DNA of 64,000 nt from Gigaspora margarita (GCA_009809945.1 WTPW01000338.1:248611-312610); one strand, 5' to 3'. Counted from the first letter of the stretch, positions 9,950 through 21,793 are shown. Program-made: numbers and translations. Notes: generated by a model from the sequence alone, not told the origin.

Positions 9950-12178
9950 ATGTTGGCAACAAGTAGCTCAAGTACATACAGCCTGTTGGAGGTGACAGAA
10001 GACACAATAGACTCAGCAGAAATGCAAATAGATGATAATAAAAGTGAGCATAAGCAAGTCAAACTCTTGTTAGTAGAAGTCATCTTACTACCCACTACAA
10101 CAAAGGTACTATTTGACGGAGAAGTCATAGAAACAAAAAGTGGCAAAATGTCAGTAACTCCAACTTTCTTGGCCATGACATTATCCCAAGTGACCATCAA
10201 AACAAACAACTCAAAAAATGAAATAACTTCTATAATGGGCATACAATTCTCTCCAGACAACCCATATATATACTACATGTGAAAATTCCCATAGAACACA
10301 CACACATTGAAGATCTAAAAATAGATGATCAATGAATTTTAGAAGCTGTAGAAAAAGGAGCTGATCAATGCATAGATGCAATCGACGATAACAGAATGGT
10401 TACAGGAGATACAAGGGCAGAGATAGATAAGATAGAAACTGAATTGATCAGCATAGTTAAAAAAAAAAAAAGACCCATCCCAACCTACAGTGCAGTACTC
10501 AAAACAGGTGATAGCAGAAAAAGGAAACCTAATTTACAGGACAACACATAGAAGATTACTATACAAAATAGAATCAGGGTGAAATTAAAAGAGAACTGTA
10601 CTCATGGCCTGAACACAGAGACCTAGACAATCAGTAGAATAATAGAAGCATTTAAGAACGAATCAGAGCTAGCTATGCTAATAATAAATAAATATCATGC
10701 CATACTAATAGTGAATAAATTGCCAGAATCAATATATGATAAATTCAAAAATAAGGATACAACCTTTTTCAAATCATTTAATAGGCAAAAAGAATCATGC
10801 CCTCAGCACCAACAAGACTTCTTGCATCTCTTCGATAAGGCACTAACAAAATACAAAGCACAGTATGAGGTTTTCTAAAATGAACAAACATAATAGAGAT
10901 GAAATTTTCACAGGGCTAAGAATTAAATTGGCAATAGACTACTTTAAGAATATAGATCTACTAGACAATAATGAGCAAGAAGTCACAAAAAAATATTTTA
11001 CCTTAGTGGGTATGCAAAAATAAAAATAAAACCCTCCTTCAAAAGTGTGCGCAAAATGGTAAGAGAAACTAGACACAATATGCTAATGAGGCTTCCAGAA
11101 ATACCAAAATCAATATCTGTTGATATTAAACAGTTATTACTATTTGAGCTCTCAATACAAGATAGAAGGTATAGTGGTAGCACTACACCAAGCATTTAGA
11201 TTCACCCAACTTCCAGAAACCTACTTTGCTAATCAGCTGCAGGCATTACTAGAATATTCAGATGAGCTCCTGGACAATTTGGATTCCTTTTTCCAATAAT
11301 AGAAAGAGGAGACCTGAGAGACATCCCAGAATATTGCTTGAGGTTAAGGCAATACTATACCTTCGATAAGCTGCCAGAAACATACTTTAATGTCCCTCCA
11401 AAAATCCTCAACTACTATTCTTTTCGCAGGAAATAAAAAAACAACTTTATAATCTTTTCCTTGCAAACCACTAACAAGGAAGTGTTTAAAACTTACATTG
11501 ATCTGCTAGGAGAACATTACTTGTTTACAAGAGTACCAAAGACATTCTTCATAAAAAACAATGCCTCTCTTACAATTCAAAAGAGCTTAACTTAAAAGGA
11601 AAATATACATTTCTAATAACAGAAACAGAAGAAATCACTGCGTTTCTAAATGAAGTAAGAGGAGATTATCGCATACTAATTCTATTTTCAAAACAGTACT
11701 TAGATCTAAATTTTGCAAATAAGCCATATTTACCAGACACACCAGATCAAATTACAGACATAAATATCCAAGTGCCCATCGTTACCACAAAGGCATTAGT
11801 AGAAGTGGCAAGAGAACTTAGAAAGATATACTTCTTCAGACAAATTTCATCAGATTGGATTAAAATACCTAAAATAATACCTAACCTATACGAAACTATG
11901 AACAGGCCTAAATTACAATTACCTAAATCCATTGAAGATCTAAAAGAGATCATTGATCATTATCTACTCCATCAAATGATAACTCTCCCAATTGAAAAAT
12001 TTGAGAATATTACTGCAATAACAGAAGTATTGAAACTTACTTCTATTTTGAAGATCTATCTCCATATATACTCCAACTCCCTGATTTACCAAAGTTTGAG
12101 TGGCAAATCTTTGATAATGATGATGATATCTGAGAACGTAATACAAGATACTTTCTCTCATCCAGAGTAAACAGTAGT
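9950..12178 (+). pseudogene. LINE ORF1 region, degraded
   Basis: Plus-strand frames follow one another: 9950-10282 (MLATSSSSTYSLLEVTED...), 10675-10878 (HAILIVNKLPESIYDKF) and 11772-12170. They are separated by stops and shifts. The region lies before the endonuclease, where LINEs carry ORF1 (an RNA-binding, particle-forming protein). I see no clear zinc knuckle or RRM, so the assignment rests on position. Base composition matches the downstream ORF2 remains. Confidence 0.5.
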
Positions 12179-12230
12179 ACAACAAACTAATAATAATAAA
12201 CTACCACAGTCATTTCCATTTCACGATATA

Positions 12231-13130
12231 CAAATACTAAAAATAGCAAATCACAACGTCCAGGGGCTGAACATGGGAATAAAATTACAACAATAGCTAG
12301 AATTTTGTGCAGATGCCCAAATCTATATAATTGCAATGACTAAAACCAAGCTTCTAAAATCAATGCAATCTGAACTAATCTTATTCAATCCTCTATATAA
12401 GATCTATACAGCTAATTGTAACCAAAAAACAGCTCTAGTTCAAGAAACAAGCATGGGAGTAGTCATAGCATTATACCTAGCATTGCAGCTATATATATTT
12501 AATATAGAAACATGTTCTAGCATGGTGCTAATAATAGAGTTTTATTTTTCAAGAAATAATAAGACAAGGATAAGAGCAATCTATATCCTATCAATAGCCA
12601 CTGCGCAATCAGAACCAGTAAAAAAAAACAATAGAAGGATGGGTAATTACAGAAAATAAGAAACAAATGAATATACTAGTCATGGGTGACTTTAATGAGA
12701 ATATAAACAGAAAAACAATTCCTAAGACCCACATTCTGCAACAACTGCAAGACCTAGGCCTTACAAGCCTATTAGATTTTTACAATATAAGCAAACTGAC
12801 CTGGGCACAAAGAGATAGCTCAAGCCAAATTGATGATATCTGGGCAAGCTAATCAGTATTGCTAAACCTAACAGAACCTCAGTTAATAGATGCAAAAGAA
12901 TCGACAAAGAGCGACCATAAGATAATAATCACAAAAATAAGTATGGATGAACCAGTGCTAAGAACAAGGCAGAAGAAGACAAAGAAGAAGACATACCTAT
13001 ACAATAGGATAGATAAAGAAAAATAGGAAGAATTCTCTGCCATGATTAGTAAAAAGATGGAAAGCAGTAATTGGAATAACACAATCATCACTGACTCAAT
13101 AAGTATTGAATATCAATACATGATACAATA
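12231..13130 (+). pseudogene. LINE endonuclease (APE-type) domain, degraded
   Basis: The domain belongs to the exonuclease-endonuclease-phosphatase fold that nicks target DNA for target-primed reverse transcription. Recognisable pieces in order are KIANHNVQGLN near 12241; IYIIAMTKTKL near 12320, where the usual TETK glutamate has become lysine; MNILVMGDFNENI at 12667, the GDFN box; SSQIDDIWAS just before 12852; and KSDHKIIIT near 12907, the SDH box. Stops interrupt at about 12295, 12657 and 12850. Loss of the conserved Glu and the stops rule out activity. Confidence 0.85.
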
Positions 13131-14311
13131 AAGGTAGCGGCTTACAAACATATCCCATATACGTATTTCACATCAAAAACTTTCTACACACACACATTTA
13201 AGGCAACCCAATTGCACAGGGCATTAGCTTTATGCAACAAGGTTACAAGCAATATTACGAGGTTGCACATCCTACTGAAAGAAACAGAACTGACAAACAC
13301 AGTAAACAAACTGAATAATAAAATAAGTAAGCTAACAGGTTTAGAGTTAGATGCTTTTACCAGGAAGATATTTATGATAGAAAACTATAAAGCAATGGTA
13401 CAAAAATGGAAAACAGTCCAATATACAATTTATAATGCATGCAAATTAGAAAACCAGAAAGAAAAAGCAGAAACAGTAAAAGGTTATATAAACAAAAGAT
13501 ACAGGAACCTAAGAGAGAATACTACAAAAATGATTGATAGCATACTCAGAAGACATACTAATGCAGTAACATTTGATAATGTGAACAATGGTGAATCAAT
13601 AATAATGGACCCTAGAGAAATAAAAAGTGTGACCAAAGATTACTTCTATAAATGAACAAAGCAAACCTGATGGACAAAGAGTAATTTGAAGAATGGAAAC
13701 AAGACTACACCCTGAAGGAAAATATAAAAATAGAGGATTACAAAACACTAGGTGCAGAAATTAGTCAAGCAGAGGTAATAGAAACGATAAGAGCAGCTTC
13801 TCTACATAAGGCAACTGCTAAACAATGATCTCAAATAAATGCTAAAGAAGCTTCTGATCAAAGGATATGAAGTGATTACAAAGGGTCTCAATGCATATAT
13901 CAAGCTTAGAATAAACCTATCAATATGGAGGAAAGGCTTGATTTGGCCAATTTTAAAATGACCAAAATATAATAATGACCTGAGTTAGATGAGACCAATA
14001 ACCCTTATTGAGTACTTTCAGAAAATATTAACTAAAATAATAACTAATAGATTGAACAATGTTCTACTAAAGATAAAAGTTCTCTCTTCTGCAAATAATG
14101 TTGCTCTCCCAAACACCTCTACTACCCAACTAATACAACAAATAAGTCACATACAAGAGGATACCTATTTGTCAAAAAAGAAGTTATAGATTATATTTTA
14201 GGACATGTCGAAGGCCTATGACACTGTTCACATCCTACTATTAAAGCTAGCACTACAGAGAATTAGAGTCCCAGAAGCCATAATTGAATTAATTACAAAC
14301 ATCTTTAACAG

Positions 14312-14323
14312 AAGAAACAACAG
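14312..14323 (+). repeat. SINE target-site duplication, left copy
   Basis: AAGAAACAACAG recurs at 14946-14957, directly after the poly(A) tail of the SINE. Its first bases are ambiguous with the A tail. Confidence 0.85.
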
Positions 14324-14945
14324 GTCCTGCGGGTCAATAGCGTAGTGGTTGCGCTCCCAGGACACTAACCGCTTCAAGCGCAAGGTTGCCAGTTCAAGTC
14401 TTACGAACGGCGAAATAACTACACACGATCATGTGAAGGACGACTTGAATTAGGATGCCAGGACCACATTTGGACGGCACAGCCACGTTGGGTTTGCAGT
14501 TGACCTGTTCTTTGTTTAATGATCGACCGAAATTACCCGAAACGGAAGGATAACCGCTCCAGGTTGAATTGGACGGAGCATGGAGTAGTCTGCCCTAACG
14601 AGGATTCGTTCTGATCTGTTTCTTGCCTCAGGGACGAAAAAGTTCTAGAAGGTTCAAAATGGGTCGGATGCCGATGACACCGCCGGATGACTCTGGTTGA
14701 ATAAAATAGGATGGCTTAGTACCGATTAGCCACGGTAAAAACAATAAAAAAATTAGGAAGGCTTAGTACCGGTTAGCCACGGTAAAAATAGTAATAGATG
14801 CATAGATGTAGATCGTTACAAATATGTACAAAAATGTAGGGACTCGTGTATAGAGATCCCATGACCAAAAATTGACCTTAATAAAAGAAGCGCCAACAGC
14901 GCCCCTAGCATAGCTCTAGGGTTAAAATAAAAAAAAAAAAAAAAA
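14324..14945 (+). mobile_element. tRNA-derived SINE inside the LINE
   Basis: This 622 bp insertion starts with a tRNA-like head. TAGCGTAGTGG (14338-14348) fits the pol III A box (TRGYNNARNNG), and GTTCAAGTC (14392-14400) fits the B box core (GWTCRANNC). The body is clearly more GC-rich than the surroundings. It contains a tandem pair of GGCTTAGTACCGNTTAGCCA (14712 and 14759) and ends with a CCCTAGCATAGCTCTAGGG hairpin and a poly(A) run. It has 12 bp target duplications and lies in the same orientation as the host LINE. The pol III head, lack of coding and A tail identify a SINE; the mobilising LINE is unknown. Confidence 0.88.
14338..14400 (+). promoter_or_regulatory. internal pol III promoter (A and B boxes) of the SINE
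   Basis: A box TAGCGTAGTGG at 14338-14348 and B box GTTCAAGTC at 14392-14400 are spaced as in tRNA genes. The cloverleaf itself is degenerate, so this is a tRNA-derived promoter rather than a functional tRNA gene. Confidence 0.8.
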
Positions 14946-15319
14946 AAGAAACAACAGAGTAATATCAATATTAGAAAAAATGGAGTATATTAAGTATGCA
15001 AGGGAATAGACATGGTGAGATGCTATTACCAATACTGTAGCGAATCTATTACGACCCACTAATAGCAAAGGTAGCTAAAGAGCATGAAGGGTATATAATG
15101 TTAACAATAACTCTAACAAATCAGCTAAGACCTTAGTATTTGTCTACATGGATGATATGGCTTGGATAGCAGCCTCAAGGCACCAACTAGAGCAAATATT
15201 AGCAATAGCAACATTATTCTTCAATATAGCAAAAATTAAGGTCAACCCTAATAAATCAGTGCTTTTTTATAATAAGAGTGGAGATACATGACTGATAAAA
15301 TTCCGAACACTGAGATCTA

Positions 15320-15971
15320 TCCCTTAGATTGTAACACAGGCAAATTTGCCTGCATATTTTAAAAATTTTAATAAAATTTTAATAAAATTTAAATATTGAT
15401 TTTAGCTATATCTTTTTTAAGTAAAAATATTCTTTGAGTTTTGTTTTAGTAACTTTGTTATAAAAATTTTTTAAAATTATTAGAAAACTTTAGTATAATC
15501 AAAGTTTAAAGTTCTTGTATTAGCATTTTTACTATTAAAATTTTTCTTTAGATATTCTTAAATTTTATATGTTCCCATCTATAAAAAAAACTTTTACATC
15601 TAATACAAGTCTTGATTTTTACAAATAAATTATTAAAGTTGCAATAATAAAAGTTATCATCCTTTATATAAACTACAATATTGTCTTAAGAACTATAGCT
15701 TTGAAACCAAAACTAAATAAGATTACAGAGAAATTGTGATAAAATTTTTTAAAAAATTTTTTTCTTAAAGATATATATTTTTAGCTTATATATAATTTAA
15801 AATTTTTTTCTTACAATATAAAAACTAATTTGCAAAAAAGTAATCCTTATTTTCAAATATAATTGTACAAAGTTTTATTTAATTATCCTGATATTTAAAA
15901 AAAGTAAATCAGAGCAAAAAAAGTGCAAAAATACAGGCAAATTTGTCTGTGTCCTACTACAATCTAAGGGA
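15320..15971. mobile_element. TA-flanked MITE inside the reverse transcriptase
   Basis: The ends are long inverted repeats (TCCCTTAGATTGTAACACAG on the left, its near reverse complement at 15935-15971) flanked by TA on both sides. Each end carries the palindrome-like CAGGCAAATTTGCCTG or a one-base variant. The interior is very AT-rich without a transposase. The TA target suggests a Tc1/mariner-type non-autonomous element. The LINE reading resumes immediately after it. Confidence 0.82.
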
Positions 15972-16310
15972 TAATATAGGAAAGGATATACCAGTGAGAT
16001 ATCTAGGAGTATGACTGGTAAAGAAAAAAAGTCACAAAAAAAATTATATACGAAGTGCAATTGAGTTTAAAAAAATAGAGAAAAGCAAACATAACAGTAA
16101 AACAAGCAATATATGTGATAAACACAGTATTAATAACTAGAATAGTGTATAGAGTTCAGAATACTACCTGCCTTTAAATAAAAGAGAGAAACTAGATGCG
16201 CAACTAGCTATACTAGTAAATCATAAAGCGATATTTGCAAAAAGTATACCTTATCTACATTATACTATCTTTACCTATATGGCCTTCACAGTTGCACACA
16301 AATACAAATA

Positions 16311-16950
16311 TTGCAACACATCAGCTTGATTAATAACCAACTAAACTCAAAAGACTTTGATCTACAAACATTTAAAGTCCATATTCAACAACTTCAGAAT
16401 GCGGCGAACACTAATATATCCATAATAAAGGAGTTACCAGTCTTTCTACAAGCTGAGGCATCAACTACAACTACAACTATATTAAAGAAAATGCATGAAA
16501 AAGGTATCCAAATATTACAAAATGTCAATACCTGGTTAATCCAAGACCAAAGAGGCGAAGTCCCTTAACATAATACTGCATACCCTAAAAAATGCAGAAA
16601 CAATCAAAAAACAACTGAATATTCACAACATCAGGTACATAGAACAATTCCTTATTATAGATGCTTTCAGGCTGACCATGTAAAAAGGCCTACATCATAA
16701 CAGACAAAAGATTCCCAGAGTGAGACAACCCAAATGGTTTACTCAGATAGGGGAGCAGATACAGAACAATGAGAATTCTGCAGCAAACTTGGTAATACCC
16801 AATACATACATATGGGGAAATAGCAAAACAACTCTACAAAATAGGTGATGACCCATGACAAAGTAATTGAAAAAATAATAAGTAAAGATAGTATGACAAT
16901 TACTATGAGGCATTTTATATTCAGTGGGAATGTTGAAAAAGCACTAATAT
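16311..16950 (+). pseudogene. LINE ORF2 region between RT and RNase H
   Basis: An 85-codon open piece from 16311 (MQHISLINNQLNSKDFDLQT...) lies after the reverse transcriptase. It occupies the connection segment usual in RNase-H-bearing LINEs. It breaks into stops after 16568. No specific function can be assigned. Confidence 0.55.
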
Positions 16951-18960
16951 CTAGGGGTTAGTAAAATAAACAGAGGGGACAACTCAATATTACACAAGTA
17001 GATAATTGATCTCCAAAATTGTCACGATATAGATTTAGATAGATTTTATTATATAATCGCATTTTAACGCATCCCAACCTTCAAAAATTTTAATAATAAA
17101 AATTTTAGCTAATTGAATATGAATTTTTTTCTAAAACTCAGAATGACTAAAGGCTTGTAACTAGCTTTGTAAAGCTTAGCACTAATTTTCTATGTTTTTA
17201 AAAACTGAATCATATACTTCCTTAAATTTAAAGCATTAGCAAAGTGAATATAAAATGGTGTTGAGGAATGGAGATCTGGAACTAGACTAGGATTTAGATA
17301 AGTACCAGTTTTTAGTTTTGTTCTTTTTGACTTTTTTTATTTCTTCTTACTAATTTTTTTCTTCTTTTGTAGGTCTTTGGTGAATGAGAAATGGCCTAGA
17401 GGAATTGGGATCTGGAAACTAGGTTGGACTTAGATAAGTACCAATTTTTAGTTTTGTTTGTTCTTTTTTTCATTTCTTATTTATTTTTTTTCATAGATCC
17501 TTAGTGAATGTGAATAGAGTTGAAGAATTAAGATCCGGGAACTAGACTGGGATTTAGATACTGGTAAGTACCAGTCTCTAATTTTATTTTTCTTATCTTT
17601 TTTCATTCTTTTTTATTTATTTTTTCTTCTTTTGTAGATTTTTGGTAAATGTAAAATAGCATTGGGGAATTGGAATTCGAAAACTAGACTGGGATTTAGT
17701 TAAGTACCAGTTTCTATTACATCTTTTCTTGTTTTTTCTTTGTCTTTTGTTTTTCTTGTTTCTGATTTTTTCTTTTTTTGTAGGTCTCCAGGAAAGTGAA
17801 TAGGCATTAAGGAATTGAGATCCAGAAACTAGAACTGGAATATATATAAGTACCAGTTTTAGTGTTATCTCTTTTGTTTTTTTCTTTCTTATCACTAATT
17901 TTTTTAGGCTTGGAATTTCACATTGAGTCGATAAAAAACAAAAGGTGTTGGGTATAAAGTCATGAAGTAATAATAGTGGACGATGGTTGGGTTTATAATA
18001 ATGTAGAAATTTTGTAAATGTGAACAAAAATTATTTTGTAATTAAGTTTTTTTAATAAATAAAAAATTTTTAATAATGATAATAAATAAAAATTGGCTTT
18101 TTTTTTGGTATTTGTAATTATTATTGATATGTATCGATTGATATCATCATTGGTTATATATCGATTACTTTTGCATTAGTTATATATTGATTATAATTAT
18201 GATAGAAATCTCTAGTTAGTAACTGATAATAATCAGCTACAAAATTTCCTGCGTGTGTCAAGGCTCAAGTTATGCAGCAGTTACAGTAATTAATTTGACT
18301 TTATAAATTTAGCAGTGAAATATCAATTAACTTTTTTATTTTAAATAAAATTTTTTTAATAAAAATTTTACAATTTATAATTTAAAGTTTGTAAAGCCAA
18401 CCCACCTAGTTATAAAAACCAAAAATTACTATTTTTTAAGTTGACCATATTATATAATTATTATCCTTATAACTTGCTTTTTCTGGAACAATACATCTAA
18501 AAAATTGATGTGTTTTAAAGTTCTAAAGGATTTTTGCTATATTACATATGTTTTAGTTAAATATCAAAAGTAGTTACTATAATTGTTACTTTCCAGAGTG
18601 ATATTGTTACATAGTGTCTAAAATAAATATAGTTTGCTAAAGGTTTAAAATGAATTTATATCGGTTAATAAATTAGAATTTAATATTTAACAATTTCAAT
18701 TATTTAAGGAAGTGGTATTTAGTTTCTGCAAATACCAAAACATGCCCAATCTCTACACAAATTTACCAAACAACAGAAATCGAATATGACAGTAACATAT
18801 CTTGAATCAGTGAGTAAAATATAGCCAAAGTTTTTTTAGTATAGTATCGTGAATATTTTTTTACACATTTATATGATTGTTATACAAAATAATTGCACAT
18901 TATTTTTATTGGCTATATATTATAGTAAGTTGTCCTCCTATTTATTTTACTAACCTCTAG
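16951..18960. mobile_element. 2.0 kb TIR element inside the LINE
   Basis: The terminal inverted repeats are about 33 bp: CTAGGGGTTAGTAAAATAAA on the left and TTTATTTTACTAACCTCTAG on the right. Flanks CTAATAT (16944-16950) and CTAATAC (18961-18967) look like a 7 bp target duplication with one mismatch. No transposase is visible. The interior holds five tandem units described separately and AT-rich sequence. The LINE resumes on the right side with RNase H remains. Confidence 0.78.
17255..17905 (+). repeat. five 128-145 bp tandem units with splice-like borders
   Basis: Each unit contains GGAATTGGGATCTGGAAACT, then a (G/A)TAAGTACCAG block at about 17298, 17436, 17564, 17701 and 17846, then a T-rich tract and TTTTGTAGGTCT. 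The TAAGTACC...TTTGTAG arrangement resembles a donor, a pyrimidine tract and an acceptor repeated five times around mini-exons. Four units have a clear TTGTAG-type end. Whether any is spliced cannot be told from sequence. Confidence 0.65.
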
Positions 18961-19299
18961 CTAATACTGTATATTGAATGTAACCTAAGCTGACGTGAAC
19001 GTAAATAGAAATATTGCTATATAACAAGACTGATTAATAACTGCTTGCCAATACAAGTTGATAGTAAAAGAAGATGGCATGAAGACCCAGAGAACTTTAG
19101 ACAACATAAAGCAAAAATGCATAGGCCCAAAATGGAGATGAGTATTTCAGAAAAATACCTGATTACAAAAAAATTCTGCAAAGCATTTGGAACATTTCAC
19201 AAAAAAATGTAGAAAATGTACCTATCGATCAAAAGACAACTGAACTTCTAGAGATATGAGTGGACTATATAAACATGATAGTAGAAGGAATAAGGGTCC

Positions 19300-19790
19300 C
19301 ATGTGGTATAATAGAAATAGTACAATACAATATTAAATAGAGATTAGTTAACAAGAACTGGCCATCAAAAAAAATAGCATTGTTAGCCCTAATAATACTA
19401 TGGACTATAATACCAGCAGGAATAGAAATGTGGATCTCAACTAACATACCAGATGTTGAAGAAATGGCCAAAAGCAACTAACACAAACTCATAGAACTGA
19501 TACATTAATAAGGATGGACTATGGAGCCTACCGTACAAGCCTCTATACTATAATAAAATCAAAAGAAAGTAAAACAACAATATCAGAAAGTGAAAGAGCT
19601 AGTGCACATGACAATAAGGGAGTAAACATGGTAGTAGAATTTGACCCAACGGCTATTGTACATCACAAATTCATACTACAATTTGACAACCTAACCACAA
19701 CATATACACTCAGAAAACTCATGAGAATACTCAATAAAGCATCTAAGATCAATAACTGGGGGATGCAAAACTGTATTAGGGAATAGAACC
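19300..19790 (+). pseudogene. LINE RNase H domain, degraded
   Basis: From 19341 the plus strand reads NKNWPSKKIALLALIILW, then IPAGIEMWISTNIPD, up to a stop at about 19480. This corresponds to the WPSSxKxELxAIL...P...V.I.TDS core of RNase H domains carried by fungal LINEs. The usual Glu and Asp catalytic residues have been lost (E to L, TDS to TNI). The 90-codon frame at 19514 with LRKLMRILNKASKINNWGMQN fits the following helix of the same domain. It is inactive. Confidence 0.65.
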
Positions 19791-19929
19791 AAGCTGTCAA
19801 TAAAATTAACTGGAAATTTACGTATGCACACATTAACTACTATAGTAGACTACTGGCCAGACACACCAATCCCAAAGAGGCATAAATAAAAACATTCAAG
19901 ATAATAATACTAACTAACAAGCTCCCTAC

Positions 19930-20460
19930 TATTACAAATCTACATATAAGGCACCCAACCAAATATACTGAACAACTTTGCTTGTTATGCCGACAAGTAG
20001 ATGATGACACAACCTACTGGTTATCATGCACACAAAATGTAACCAAAGTAAGCCAGACTATAGAGATGGTATTTGAAAAGTTGGCAAACAAGATAAATAT
20101 AGATTACACTAAGGTTATGGAGTACATAAGAAGATTTAAGGAGATATATATAGAAGAAAAACTGCCACTTGTGGTGGTTACAGACGAACTATTAGCACCA
20201 GTAACAAAAAGAAATGAAGCAATCAAACACACGCCCACAGTCCATCACAAGATTATTAAAAAAATACATAAAGACATCTGGATCCCGAATAGAATGGCAA
20301 TGTATAACCTAAAGTACAACTACCCTAAAGATAAGATGCCCATTCGAAAAGAAGAGAAGAGGGCCCTAAGCCCGGAAAAAGAATTAAACTACCAGAAATG
20401 GTTAATTAAGTTTATAAATTTTAATACTTCCCTGAACATAATTATAGATACATAGACCAG
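19930..20460 (+). pseudogene. LINE C-terminal Cys-rich region
   Basis: The frame around 19950-20455 reads TKYTEQLCLLCRQVDDDTTYWLSC in two adjoining parts, giving a CxxC...C pattern like the C-terminal zinc-binding motif of LINE ORF2 proteins. The following 130 codons are lysine-rich and open to 20455. The element's 3' UTR and poly(A) tail follow. Confidence 0.7.
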
Positions 20461-20597
20461 AGGTCTCGACTGATCTGGCAAAGATTTAGGTCTAGAGTAA
20501 AGTAGCTCTATCCTTCCTTTCCATAGTTTGAATTTGTAATCTTACTGTTGTAATATTTATATTTTCATTAATAAACAGAATTGAGGAAAGACCTCTC

Positions 20598-20631
<34 letters not shown>

Positions 20632-20633
<2 letters not shown>

Positions 20634-20649
20634 AAGGCTTTTACGGAAA
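20632..20649 (+). repeat. LINE target-site duplication, right copy
   Basis: An exact copy of the 18 bp sequence at 9717-9734, directly behind the poly(A) tail. Confidence 0.9.
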
Positions 20650-20929
20650 TATTTTATTAGTGAAATGTTACATTTCCAAAAAGTACTCTAAAGCATACAA
20701 ATAAGTTACCGGGCAATCGATCTACATCAGCCAATCAAACGAAGGTCTGACCATGAGCTTCGGACATTTATCAGATTCTGATTTCCTAGTTTTCTGAGGG
20801 ATATTACAGACGGAGCAATAGTGTACTTGATGTCTGTGTGTTAACAAATTCTAAATTCTGATTGGATAGATCAGGTGTAACATAAATAAAAACAATCAAA
20901 ACAATGGAAAACCGACGCTTATTGGCTAG

Positions 20930-21789
20930 TGTAATGGATTAAAATAGCGATAGTGTAAGTTTCTATTTTTTTTATATATATGATTTATTTCATTATATTT
21001 TATATGTCTTTCTTTATATATGTCATCATGCGCTAAGTGTTTGATAGTATTCCTAAATAAGTAAGATATTAATTCTTACGATATAAACAATTAGTTATAC
21101 AAATAAGGGAATCGCATGTGGCGAGGAAAGCACAATGCATTTAATTTCGTCGCTGACGCTAAATTTTTTGCGCAGACGCTAAATTTATAGCGCAGACGCT
21201 AAATTTTCCGTGTAGACGTTAAATTTATAGTGTAGGCGCTGTAGAAAATTAAAATGTATATAAGACCCTTAAAAATTAATGAAGCGATATAAGTTCGACG
21301 TTCAATTTAAAAATGCAAGACAATAATAAAAGTAAAACCCTTATCTTTTGAATTCGACTTTAACCTTAATAAACCTTGCGAGACTCACTCAATTCGACGG
21401 ACTGAATTGACTTGTAACTTCGTATTGGTTTATTATAACTCGAATTCTGTGTGACGAGTTTTGTTAATTCTTTAAAATTGCTCACGTGATTCCGGTTACC
21501 TTTGAACTTCGTATAACTTTCTCGTATCGAAATTACCCCGATTCACCTAATCATCAACCCAAATCACCGATACTTTTAATTATATATTTATCACCCACAT
21601 CGATATCAATCATTATCAGTACTACCCATCATCCCATATCACCTTTATAACCAGTATCGTTTCGTTCTGTTAACTTATAAACCTCTCCTTTTTACTATCG
21701 CCTTATTCCCTTCTACCCGTAATCGGTTGGAGTTTTAATTGGCACTATTGTCTATATTGTTTTACCGCTCTCCAAATTCAACCGTTACA
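20930..21789. mobile_element. solo LTR, TGTAATGG...CCGTTACA
   Basis: The element begins with TG and ends with CA, with short inverted ends TGTAA(T/C)GG, and is flanked by the 4 bp repeat CTAG (20926-20929 and 21790-21793). A TATATAAG box lies near 21257 and an AATAAAAG poly(A)-like signal near 21325. A 20 bp tandem repeat sits upstream of the TATA box. No gag-pol is adjacent, so this is a solo LTR left by recombination between the two ends of a retrotransposon. Confidence 0.7.
21151..21240 (+). repeat. 20 bp tandem repeat, 4.5 units, in the LTR
   Basis: Units of CGCAGACGCTAAATTTATAG recur every 20 bp at 21151, 21171, 21191, 21211 and 21231 with point changes. They lie about 20 bp before the TATA-like box, where LTRs carry enhancer repeats. 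Confidence 0.75.
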
Positions 21790-21793
21790 CTAG

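Larger units (their letters stand above)
13140..16300 (+). pseudogene. LINE reverse transcriptase, degraded and twice interrupted
   Basis: A linker frame at 13212-13655 leads into the polymerase. Motifs seen are RPITLIEYFQKILTKIITNR from 13990 (fingers), DMSKAYDTVHILLLKLAL near 14203-14256 (first catalytic Asp block) and FVYMDDMAWIAAS near 15140 (the YxDD active site, read as YMDD). KVNPNKSVLFYN near 15240 and VRYLGV near 15993 belong to the thumb side. A SINE separates the first Asp block from the YMDD box, and a MITE separates YMDD from the YLGV motif. Numerous stops confirm a dead copy. Confidence 0.88.
9735..20631 (+). mobile_element. decayed APE/RNase-H LINE, near full length
   Basis: A non-LTR retrotransposon fills this interval, bounded by an 18 bp target duplication and ending in a poly(A) tail (about 20602-20631). 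In order it holds an ORF1-like region, an apurinic-type endonuclease, reverse transcriptase, an RNase H domain and a C-terminal Cys-rich motif. All carry stops and frameshifts, so the copy is dead. About 3.3 kb is foreign: a SINE (14324-14945), a MITE (15320-15971) and a TIR element (16951-18960), each with its own target duplication. Removing these leaves about 7.6 kb. A single insertion is supported because the domain order is collinear across all three interruptions. Confidence 0.9.

Noticed and set aside
14324-14410. A functional tRNA gene at the SINE head
   Set aside because: A and B boxes fit, but the acceptor and anticodon stems do not pair convincingly and the unit continues into a SINE body with target duplications.
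17617-18027. 136-codon minus-strand frame
   Set aside because: It is built from the T-rich spacers of the five tandem units read backwards (K/R/F-rich), inside a transposon.
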